A stretch of DNA of 25,043 nt, from positions 34,283 to 59,325 of the IMG/VR virus record IMGVR_UViG_3300030103_001568. One strand, 5' to 3'. Positions within the stretch are counted from its first letter, which is position 1; each line of letters begins with the position of its first letter. The translations under genes and the position numbers were made by a program. The notes beneath the pieces were generated by a model. The model saw only the letters and a program-made list of their open reading frames with translations, did no database searches and was not told the origin of the DNA. Shown piece after piece: positions 18,607 to 25,043 of this stretch. Source of the stretch: a virus.

Positions 18607-21096
18607 TTGGCTATAGATAGATTACAACCACAAACACCTGTCGAAGGGTTAGTGGAACAAGACGAACAAGAACAAGGATTAGAAATAGAAATAGAAAATC
18701 CTGACTCTGTTAGTATTGAAACAGAGGATGGAGGAATGATTATTGACTTTGATCCTCAAGGAGAAAAACAAAATGCATACGCTGGTTTCTATGAAAACCT
18801 TGCTGAGTATATTGATGATGATGAGTTACAAAGTATTGGCTCAGATTTATGTTCTGCTTTTGATGCTGACAAAGATTCTCGTAAAGAATGGGAAGAAAGT
18901 TATACACAAGGTCTAGATCAACTAGGACTTAAGGTAGAAGAAAGAACCCAACCATGGAACGGAGCTTGTGGTGTGTTTCACCCAATGCTTTCAGAAGCAG
19001 TAATTAAGTTTCAGTCTCAAGCTATCTCAGAGATATTTCCAGCTAAAGGACCAGTTAAAACGCAAATAGTAGGTAAGATTACCGAAGAGAAAACCAAACA
19101 ATCAGAAAGAGTTAAAGATTATTTAAACTATCTTTTAACTTATGAAATGAAAGAATACAGAACAGAGACAGAGAAACTCTTGTTTCATCTACCTCTAGCT
19201 GGTTCTGCATTTAGAAAAGTTTACTATGACCCTAACTTAGAAAGACCATGCGGACACTTTGTTCCAGCAGAAGATATGGTTGTAAACTATGGAGCTGCTG
19301 ACTTAGAGACTTGCGAAAGAGCAACTCATGTTATGAAGAAAAGTAACAATGACCTTCGTAAGATGCAAGTAAGTGGTTACTACAGAGATGTAAGTGTTCC
19401 AGATTCAGCACCATCAGCAAGTGATATTGTTGAGAAGTACAATAAAATGACTGGTGAACAAGACAGTTATGCTTATGATAACAGGCACACTATCTTAGAA
19501 ATGCAAGTCAACCTTGACTTACCAGGTTTTGAAGATGAAGTAAATGGAGAGCAAACAGGTATAGCTCTTCCTTACATAGTATCAATAGATTATCCAAGCG
19601 GTATCATTCTTAGTATCAGAAGAAACTATTTAGAGAATGATGAAAGAAAAGAAAAAAGAAATCACTTTGTTCATTATCAATACTTACCTGGAATAGGTTT
19701 TTATGGTTTTGGACTAATACATTTAATAGGTGGCTTGAGCAAATCAGCTACAAGCATCCTAAGACAGTTAGTTGATGCAGGGACACTCTCAAACTTGCCT
19801 GGAGGTTTAAAAGCCAGAGGTCTCAGAATCAAAGGGGATGACACCCCAATCATGCCTGGAGAGTTCAGAGACGTTGATGTACCTGGCGGAGCAATAAAAG
19901 ATAACATCACATTTCTTCCATATAAAGAACCAAGCGGCACCCTGTATCAACTTCTTGGCACTATCGTAGAAGAAGGCAGAAGGTTTGCAAGTATCAATGA
20001 TATGAAGATATCTGATATGAACAACCAAGCTCCTGTAGGAACTACGTTAGCTCTTATAGAAAGAAACATGAAAGTTATGAGTGCAGTCCAAGCAAGACTA
20101 CACGCTTCTATGAGAAGAGAGTTTGATATCTTAGTAGACATAGTAAAAGACTTTACTGACCCTTCATATCCTTATGCTGAGTCAGAAGAAGAATCTATAA
20201 AGCGTGATGATTTTGATGCAAGAGTAGATGTATTACCTGTATCTGATCCTAATGCTTCAACTATGGCTCAAAGGATTATGCAGTATCAAGCAGCTATGCA
20301 ATTAGCACAGTCTGCTCCACAGATGTACAACTTACCAGAATTACACAGACAAATGCTTGATGTGCTTGGTATAGAAAATACATCAGAGATAGTACCAACA
20401 GATGAAGATATAAAACCTGTTGATCCTATAAGTGCAGTACAGAATATTCTTAATGGAGAACCTGTTAAAGCTTTTGAGTTTCAAGACCATGATGCACACA
20501 TACAAGCAGTTACTTCTGCTCAAAGTGATCCAAAGATTTTACAACTTATGGAAAACAATCCAATGGCAGGGAATATTCAAGCAGCAGGTATGGCATATGT
20601 AACTGAACATCTTTCTATGAAGTATAGAGATCAGATAGAAAAAGAAATGGGTATTGAGCTACCACCACCAGGAGAAGAGTTACCTGCTGAAATTGAAAGC
20701 AAACTATCTGCTCTTATGGCGGAAGCTGCTCAAAGAGTTACTGATAGCAATATGCAATCAGTTGAACAAGAAAGAATACAAGAGCAAATGCAAGACCCAA
20801 TTATTCAAGCAAGAATGCAAGAGCTGCAAATTAAACAAATGCAAGCTGAAAGCAAAGCTCAAACAGACCAGGCTAAATTACAACTCGATGCTCAGAAAGC
20901 TGCTCAGACTGCTGAGATTGAGAAACAAAGAATTGCATCTCAAGAGCGTATGGCAGGAGCATCTATTGGTCAAAAGATGGCTAGTGATCTCTTAGATGCT
21001 GAACAAGATAATAAAAAACAAGCTGCAAAAGATTATGAAAAAGGTGTTGACATAGGTATTAAATTAGCCGAAGATAGCACTAAGAATGATAAATGA
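18607..21096 (+). CDS. Portal protein with extended Gln-rich coiled-coil C-terminus
   Basis: An 829-residue protein directly after the large terminase. An acidic N-terminus is followed by DADKDSRKEWEESYTQGLDQ and RTQPWNGACGVFHPMLSEAV (114-132), then a large body and, from about residue 700, a Gln/Lys/Ala-rich coiled coil. Gene order and the W-N-G-A/T..HP-ML-EA-I-FQ phrase support a portal of the large (over 700 residue) podovirus or siphovirus type. It forms the dodecameric DNA channel. The start is TTG, with AGGAG 5 nt upstream; the next residues MAIDRLQPQ fit a natural N-terminus. The last 11 nt overlap the next gene. Confidence 0.85.
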   Translation: MAIDRLQPQTPVEGLVEQDEQEQGLEIEIENPDSVSIETEDGGMIIDFDPQGEKQNAYAGFYENLAEYIDDDELQSIGSDLCSAFDADKDSRKEWEESYTQGLDQLGLKVEERTQPWNGACGVFHPMLSEAVIKFQSQAISEIFPAKGPVKTQIVGKITEEKTKQSERVKDYLNYLLTYEMKEYRTETEKLLFHLPLAGSAFRKVYYDPNLERPCGHFVPAEDMVVNYGAADLETCERATHVMKKSNNDLRKMQVSGYYRDVSVPDSAPSASDIVEKYNKMTGEQDSYAYDNRHTILEMQVNLDLPGFEDEVNGEQTGIALPYIVSIDYPSGIILSIRRNYLENDERKEKRNHFVHYQYLPGIGFYGFGLIHLIGGLSKSATSILRQLVDAGTLSNLPGGLKARGLRIKGDDTPIMPGEFRDVDVPGGAIKDNITFLPYKEPSGTLYQLLGTIVEEGRRFASINDMKISDMNNQAPVGTTLALIERNMKVMSAVQARLHASMRREFDILVDIVKDFTDPSYPYAESEEESIKRDDFDARVDVLPVSDPNASTMAQRIMQYQAAMQLAQSAPQMYNLPELHRQMLDVLGIENTSEIVPTDEDIKPVDPISAVQNILNGEPVKAFEFQDHDAHIQAVTSAQSDPKILQLMENNPMAGNIQAAGMAYVTEHLSMKYRDQIEKEMGIELPPPGEELPAEIESKLSALMAEAAQRVTDSNMQSVEQERIQEQMQDPIIQARMQELQIKQMQAESKAQTDQAKLQLDAQKAAQTAEIEKQRIASQERMAGASIGQKMASDLLDAEQDNKKQAAKDYEKGVDIGIKLAEDSTKNDK

Positions 21097-21289
21097 TATC
21101 AAAGAGCAATCACTTTCTGAATATTTAGGAAGTAGAATACGAACATTGATGAACGATCATGCGGACCAGGTAGCTGGTGGTGGTTGTAAAGACTTTGCTT
21201 CGTACCAAAGACTCTGTGGTGTTATTGAAGGTCTAGCCCTTGCAGAGCGTGAGATGTTGGACTGGAAAGAAAAATTTATGAAAGACTAG
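21086..21289 (+). CDS. Small phage head-module protein (67 aa)
   Basis: The protein starts MINDIKEQSLSEYLGSRIRT and continues MNDHADQVAGGGCKDFASYQ, then RLCGVIEGLALAEREMLDW. The phrase H-AD-VAGGGC-F-YQ-L-GVIEGLALAER-LLD recurs in small proteins found between portal and scaffold genes of marine phages as I recall, but no function is known. It is coupled to the portal gene by overlap. Confidence 0.75.
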   Translation: MINDIKEQSLSEYLGSRIRTLMNDHADQVAGGGCKDFASYQRLCGVIEGLALAEREMLDWKEKFMKD

Positions 21290-21317
21290 GACTCGATACC
21301 TTTATATCGTGCAAAAT

Positions 21318-21680
21318 ATGACTGAGAAAAAAGACAACAAAGCAAGTCAACTTCCAAAGCCTCAAGGCTATCGTTTATTAATAGCATTACCAGAAATTAG
21401 TGATACTACTGATGGTGGCATTATTAAACATACAGCAGATACCAAAAAAGCAGAAGAAGTCGCAAGTGTTTGTGGTTATGTTCTTGAACTCGGACCAGAT
21501 GCTTACAAAGATCAAAACAGATTTCCTAATGGACCTTATTGTAAAAAAGGTGATTGGGTTATTGTAAGACCTTATTCAGGCACTCGTATTAGCATACATG
21601 GTAAAGAGTTTAGAATAATCAATGACGATACAGTAGAAGCTGTCGTTGAGGACCCAACAGGAGTGGTAAGAGCAGTATGA
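21318..21680 (+). CDS. GroES-like co-chaperonin (Cpn10)
   Basis: A 120-residue protein. After a polar leader, LPKPQGYRLLIALPEISDTT, then GGIIKHTADTKKAEE corresponds to the GroES mobile loop with its hydrophobic tripeptide. CGYVLELGPDAY and CKKGDWVIVRPYSGTRI are the two conserved strand turns, and the HGKEFRIINDDTVEAVVE end matches the Cpn10 C-terminus. Viral co-chaperonins (T4 gp31, RB49 CocO) let host GroEL fold capsid protein. The gene is in the head operon, ATGA-overlapping the scaffold gene, which fits that task. ATG 21318 is chosen over GTG 21309; neither has a ribosome site, but the hairpin CGATA-CCTTTA-TATCG lies just upstream. Confidence 0.8.
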   Translation: MTEKKDNKASQLPKPQGYRLLIALPEISDTTDGGIIKHTADTKKAEEVASVCGYVLELGPDAYKDQNRFPNGPYCKKGDWVIVRPYSGTRISIHGKEFRIINDDTVEAVVEDPTGVVRAV

Positions 21681-22750
21681 GTGAAGAAGTCGTAAACAAA
21701 GAAGAAGAAATTACTACAGATAGTTTCTTTGGTGTAAAACATGATTTAGTTACTGATTCAAAAGATAGTGAAGAAGTAGAAGTAGAAGTTATAGAAGAAG
21801 ATTCTAATTTGCCTGATCCAGCAGATGTTAAAGTAAAAACAGAAGAATCAGCAGAACCAGAAGTTAAGACAGAAGAAGTTGTTGTAACTGATGAAGATTT
21901 AGATAAAGAAATAACTGATTACAGCGAAAGAGCTGGCAAAAGAATTAATCAATTAAAGTACGAGTTCCATGAAGAGCGTAGAGCTAAAGAAGCATCATCT
22001 AAAGAAAAAGATGAAGCAGTAAGAAGGCTTAAAACTTTGATGGAAGAAAATCAAAGATTACAAAAATTTGTTAATACAGGTAGTCAGGCTTTAAATCAAC
22101 AAGCATTACAAAATGCACAATGGGCAAAATACAATGCTCAATTACAATTAAAGAAAGCTTATGATGATGGCAATACAGAAGAGTTAGCAAAAGCTCAAGA
22201 GCTATTATCAAAAGCAACACTAGCAGAACAACAAGCAGGAAGCTATGCTAATCAAGTTGCTCAATACGCTGAAACACAACCTGCACCTGCAACACAGCAG
22301 ACACAGGGACAAGAGCAAACAACAGAAGCAGAAAAACCTAAAGACCCAGCATTAGAAGCATGGTCACAAAAAAATCCATGGTTTATGGGCACAGACCCTG
22401 CACACAGAGACATGACAGCTTATGCTATGTATGTAGATCAAAAACTACAACAAAGTGGCATAAACCCAGAAACTCAATCTAGTGAATACTACGCAGAAGT
22501 AGATAAGCAAATGAGACAAGAGTTTCCACAGTTTTTTGGGGTTCAATCAGAACCAGCACAAGTAGCAGAACAAACGAAAGTTGAATCTGCTCCTGTGTCA
22601 AAAGAAGCATCGACAGTAGTCGCACCAGTATCGAGGACAACTGGTAAAACACCTCGCAAAGTACAGCTTTCGGCTGAACAAGTTAGACTAGCACGACAAC
22701 TTGGAATTACGCCAGAGCAGTATGCCAATCAACTATTAAAGGAGAACTAA
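21677..22750 (+). CDS. Capsid scaffold protein
   Basis: A 357-residue, very acidic and helical protein. The N-terminus (residues 1-75) is Glu/Asp-rich and probably disordered. A basic coiled coil (RINQLKYEFHEERRAKEASS, EAVRRLKTLMEENQRLQKF) and a Gln/Ala-rich middle follow. The C-terminus has TGKTPRKVQLSAEQVRLARQ and a short helix ending YANQLLKEN, like the basic capsid-binding end of phage scaffolds. Position between portal and capsid genes supports the call. It directs prohead assembly and is lost before packaging. Confidence 0.8.
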   Translation: MSEEVVNKEEEITTDSFFGVKHDLVTDSKDSEEVEVEVIEEDSNLPDPADVKVKTEESAEPEVKTEEVVVTDEDLDKEITDYSERAGKRINQLKYEFHEERRAKEASSKEKDEAVRRLKTLMEENQRLQKFVNTGSQALNQQALQNAQWAKYNAQLQLKKAYDDGNTEELAKAQELLSKATLAEQQAGSYANQVAQYAETQPAPATQQTQGQEQTTEAEKPKDPALEAWSQKNPWFMGTDPAHRDMTAYAMYVDQKLQQSGINPETQSSEYYAEVDKQMRQEFPQFFGVQSEPAQVAEQTKVESAPVSKEASTVVAPVSRTTGKTPRKVQLSAEQVRLARQLGITPEQYANQLLKEN

Positions 22751-22819
22751 ATGGCAGAAGATAAGAAAATAGCAGAAGAAGTGAAAACTGAATCTGATGT
22801 AGTGCGTACCCCCAAATGA
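22751..22819 (+). CDS. Short 22-codon ORF, probable N-terminus of the next head protein in another frame
   Basis: MAEDKKIAEEVKTESDVVRT continues PK and stops. It has a strong AAGGAG site 6 nt before the ATG, whereas the following gene has none. The ORF ends at a CCCCCAAATGA run, where the next gene begins as an ATGA overlap. Adding one C to the C5 tract (22809-22813) would fuse the two frames into one protein of about 160 residues with a normal charged N-terminus. Either a tiny coupled leader peptide or a frameshifted single gene. Confidence 0.5.
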   Translation: MAEDKKIAEEVKTESDVVRTPK

Positions 22820-23226
22820 ATACTATGGACTGGGAAAACCCAGTCAACCTACCAGCTCCCACACCTCAACCAGGATGGGTTTTTAGATGGGTTAGAACTG
22901 CTTTACTAGGTGAAGCTGATAATCCAAATGTATCCAGAAAGTTTAGAGAAGGTTGGATTCCCTGCAAAGCAGAGGACCATCCTGAACTAAGTATCTTAAT
23001 GGACCATAAATCCGAATGGGCGACTAAGGGTAATATAGAGGTAGGCGGACAAATCTTATGTAAGATTCCAGAAGAGAAAGCAAAAGCTAGAGATGAATAC
23101 TTTGCTGGACAAGCAAAAAATCAAATTGATTCTGTAGACAATGCTTATTTCAAGGACAATGATCCAAGAATGCAGAAGGAAGTTTACGAAAGAAAAAGTA
23201 AAACCAGTTTCGGTAGTGATTCATAA
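22816..23226 (+). CDS. Small head-module protein (136 aa), unknown function
   Basis: The protein starts MNTMDWENPVNLPAPTPQPG and continues with WVFRWVRTALLGEADN, VSRKFREGWIPCKAEDHPEL, IEVGGQILCKIPEEKA and a tail ending KSKTSFGSDS. This phrase order (GW-FR-VRT, D-N-NVS-FREGW-P-AEDHPEL, GG-LLCK-P, T-FG) is one I know from conserved phage proteins lying just before capsid genes. The role is not established; a minor head component is likely. No ribosome site precedes this ATG. Confidence 0.75.
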   Translation: MNTMDWENPVNLPAPTPQPGWVFRWVRTALLGEADNPNVSRKFREGWIPCKAEDHPELSILMDHKSEWATKGNIEVGGQILCKIPEEKAKARDEYFAGQAKNQIDSVDNAYFKDNDPRMQKEVYERKSKTSFGSDS

Positions 23227-23263
23227 TTTTATAATTTTAATTTAATTTTATTGGAGAAATACT

Positions 23264-23851
23264 ATGGCAGATGTAGCCTCACCTTTTGGTGCAGTACCTG
23301 TAAGCTCTTTAGTATCTTGTGCATACAACGATAAAATAGTCCATTATAAAATTGCCAGCGGATATAACACAGATGTTTTCTATGGCGACTTTGTAAAATG
23401 GCATGACAACAACCCTAATACCACAATCCAAAAGGATACTGGTACAGCTACGTTGACACCCATTGGAGTATTTTTAGGATGTTCATATACTGATCCAGTT
23501 TCAGGTGAATTTAGACAGTCTCAATATTATCCTGCTAATACAGCAGCTAGTGATATTGTGGCTTATGTGCAAAGTGATCCCTTCGTTGTTATGAAGATGC
23601 AATGTGATGGACCTGTTGACCAAGATGACCTTGGTAAAAACGTAGAGGTAAATCAAAACGCAGGATCAACTTTGATTGGTACTAGTAAAAATGATATTGA
23701 TATATCAACCGCAGCGACAACAAATACGTTGCCTCTTAAGATTATTGACTTTGTTGATGGTCCTACTAAAGCGGTAGATCAGGCTTTCCCTGAAGTGCTA
23801 GTTTCTTTTAACGTAGGGCACCAGTTGCTCAACCCAACAGGAATAGGATAA
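23264..23851 (+). CDS. Head decoration/minor capsid protein
   Basis: A 195-residue protein beginning MADVASPFGAVPVSSLVSCA, followed by HYKIASGYNTDVFYGDFVKW and a strand-rich body with IGVFLGCSYTDPVSGEFRQS. The SPFG-P-...-Y-I-SGY-T-IF-GD-V pattern is that of proteins placed immediately before the capsid gene and often called decoration or head fibre proteins. The beta-rich fold fits a capsid-surface stabiliser. A strong site, TTGGAGAAATACT, precedes the ATG, fitting high expression. Confidence 0.7.
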   Translation: MADVASPFGAVPVSSLVSCAYNDKIVHYKIASGYNTDVFYGDFVKWHDNNPNTTIQKDTGTATLTPIGVFLGCSYTDPVSGEFRQSQYYPANTAASDIVAYVQSDPFVVMKMQCDGPVDQDDLGKNVEVNQNAGSTLIGTSKNDIDISTAATTNTLPLKIIDFVDGPTKAVDQAFPEVLVSFNVGHQLLNPTGIG

Positions 23852-23861
23852 GGAGTAAATT

Positions 23862-24773
23862 ATGGCAGCTATTTCAAGAGCAAATCAGCTTCACCAATTA
23901 CTACCAGGACTTAATGCCCTGTTTGGTGAAGAATATCAAAGTTACGACAATGAGCATGAGCAAATCTATGATACAGAGAACTCAGAGCGTTCATTTGAGG
24001 AAGAGCTAAAAATCTCAGGATTTGGTGCAGCTCCAGTCAAAGCGGAAGGTTCACAGATTCTGTATGATACAGCTCAAGAATCATTCGTGGCTAGATATAC
24101 ACACGAAACTATTGCAATGGGATTTGCAGTTACAGAAGAAGCAATGGAGGATAACCTTTATGTTTCTCTTAGCGGTAGATATACCAAAGCATTAGCAAGA
24201 GCAATGGCTTATACAAAACAAGTAAAAGCAATGGCACCACTTAACTTAGGTTTCACAACCTTTAATTCAGGTGACGGAGTATCATTATTTAATACTGCTC
24301 ACCCATTAGTAAGTGGCGGAACAAATGCAAACAGACCAGCAGTAGGTGCTGACTTGAACGAGGCTTCTTTAGAAGATGCTATCATTCAAATCGGTGGATG
24401 GACTGATGAAAGAGGTCTTAAGATTGCAGCACAAGCTAGAAAGCTTATTGTTCCATCAGCTTTACAGTTTGTGGCAACTAGATTGCTTAAATCTGAATAT
24501 CAACCAGGTTCAGCAAACAATGACGTTAACGCTATTGTTTCAACTGGAGTCTTACCAGAAGGTTTCTCAGTTAATCATTATTTAACTGATACAAACGCTT
24601 TCTATTTGATGACAGATGTACCTGATGGTATGAAGCACTTTGTTAGGTCCCCAATGCAAACAAGCATGGATGGTGACTTCAACACAGGTAACGTAAGATA
24701 TAAAGCAAGAGAAAGATACTCATTTGGTGTATCTGATCCGCTTGGTATCTTCGGATCACCTGGTAGTTCATAA
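23862..24773 (+). CDS. Major capsid protein, HK97 fold
   Basis: A 303-residue protein. Features of HK97-type capsids related to Mu gpT: an N-terminal helix (RANQLHQLLPGLNALFGEEY), an E-loop-like polar region (EEELKISGFGAAPVKAEGSQ), a spine-helix region (GRYTKALARAMAYTKQVKAM), the phrase LFNTAHPLVSGGTNANRP and an A-domain with KLIVPSALQFVATRLL. The C-terminus RYSFGVSDPLGIFGSPGS is compact. AAGGAG precedes the ATG, 10 nt after the decoration gene. A strong terminator follows at once, which should help make this the dominant late product. Confidence 0.9.
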   Translation: MAAISRANQLHQLLPGLNALFGEEYQSYDNEHEQIYDTENSERSFEEELKISGFGAAPVKAEGSQILYDTAQESFVARYTHETIAMGFAVTEEAMEDNLYVSLSGRYTKALARAMAYTKQVKAMAPLNLGFTTFNSGDGVSLFNTAHPLVSGGTNANRPAVGADLNEASLEDAIIQIGGWTDERGLKIAAQARKLIVPSALQFVATRLLKSEYQPGSANNDVNAIVSTGVLPEGFSVNHYLTDTNAFYLMTDVPDGMKHFVRSPMQTSMDGDFNTGNVRYKARERYSFGVSDPLGIFGSPGSS

Positions 24774-24783
24774 GAACTTTAAA

Positions 24784-24808
24784 GGGGAGCTTCGGCTCCC
24801 CTTTTTAT
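24784..24808 (+). terminator. Strong intrinsic terminator after the capsid gene
   Basis: GGGGAGC-TTCG-GCTCCCC followed by TTTTTATTT. A perfect 7-bp GC-rich stem with an ultra-stable UUCG tetraloop. Confidence 0.95.
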
Positions 24809-24868
24809 TTATTTAATAAATCCCTTTCTTTTTAAGTTTTTTAAGTATATAGTCAAAGAATAGTTTTG

Positions 24869-24884
24869 GCATATACAAATATGC
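24869..24884. repeat. Perfect inverted repeat in the leader of the next gene
   Basis: GCATAT-ACAA-ATATGC lies 24 bp before the ATG at 24908. It may be an operator or mRNA hairpin; no T tract follows. Confidence 0.45.
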
Positions 24885-24907
24885 TGGTCTCATGGAGGAC
24901 TGAAATT

Positions 24908-25043
24908 ATGGCAAGTAAAGTTTCAAGCGTTAATGAATTACCGCTTAATATAACCAAGAATAGACCTGATGCACAATCAATAGTGCAAGGTGTAACAGAC
25001 AGAAGTTTGGAAGGCAATGCACTTCCTTTTTATAATAGACAAG
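24908..25043 (+). CDS. Start of a downstream structural gene (3' partial)
   Basis: The ORF begins MASKVSSVNELPLNITKNRP and stays open for 45 codons to the window end. GGAGG lies 9 nt before the ATG. It is separated from the capsid gene by the terminator. From phage gene order it is probably a head-completion, adaptor or tail gene, but the visible part does not identify it. Confidence 0.7.
   Translation, partial: MASKVSSVNELPLNITKNRPDAQSIVQGVTDRSLEGNALPFYNRQ

Noticed and set aside
20654-20995. 113-codon ORF within the portal gene (+1 frame)
   Set aside because: A frame shadow of the Gln/Lys-rich coiled-coil coding region with no ribosome site; its repetitive Leu/Lys composition reflects the portal codons.

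Overview
The window looks like part of the genome of an uncultured, AT-rich tailed dsDNA phage, probably of a marine alphaproteobacterium (SAR11-like host range is my guess from composition and gene style). The phage assignment is firm. It rests on a small and large terminase, portal, scaffold, capsid decoration protein and HK97-fold major capsid protein in canonical order, plus a T7 gp4/Twinkle-like primase-helicase and a phage-type recombination cluster. No integrase, lysis gene, tRNA, DNA polymerase or phage RNA polymerase is visible. The promoters that can be read are sigma70-like, so host RNA polymerase is the likely transcriber.

Layout. (1) 1-2688 (+): the C-terminal part of a very large polyvalent protein with an LPD38-type region, open at the left edge. 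(2) 7429-2767 (-): a tightly overlapping recombination/nuclease operon. It encodes an RGRP-containing protein, a small unknown, a RecB/Cas4-like Fe-S exonuclease, a DUF1071-type single-strand annealing protein split by a frameshift, an SSB-like protein with an acidic DEEIPF tip, small unknowns, a 32-residue membrane peptide, a PD-(D/E)XK resolvase-like nuclease, a Ref-like HNH nuclease and a stack of very small genes. (3) 7469-7512: face-to-face divergent promoters, then rightward genes 7521-10083 including the primase-helicase. (4) 10514-10037 (-): an unknown gene and a ribbon-helix-helix regulator candidate. (5) 10515-10812: a gene-free stretch rich in inverted repeats. (6) 14714-10813 (-): sixteen mini-genes of 50-153 codons, many with CxxC zinc-ribbon motifs, behind a good promoter at 14752-14780 and four 9-bp iterons. 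(7) 16147-14956 (-): four more small genes with two intrinsic terminators. (8) 16246-25043 (+): the packaging and head module, ending with a strong terminator after the capsid gene and the start of a further gene.

How it fits together. The leftward blocks look like early/middle genes (recombination, replication support, probable host takeover), and the rightward right-hand block is the late morphogenesis module. Adjacent genes are translationally coupled by a recurring sequence that combines a Shine-Dalgarno site with an overlapping start, and this forces similar acidic C-termini on unrelated proteins. Three promoters sit so close to their start codons that leaderless mRNAs are predicted. A family of six YTAGR-N5-CCTAR palindromes lies only in two intergenic regions, in front of the primase-helicase and the large terminase. 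It is the best candidate for a phage-specific regulatory circuit.

All functions are assigned by reading protein motifs. No database search was run.
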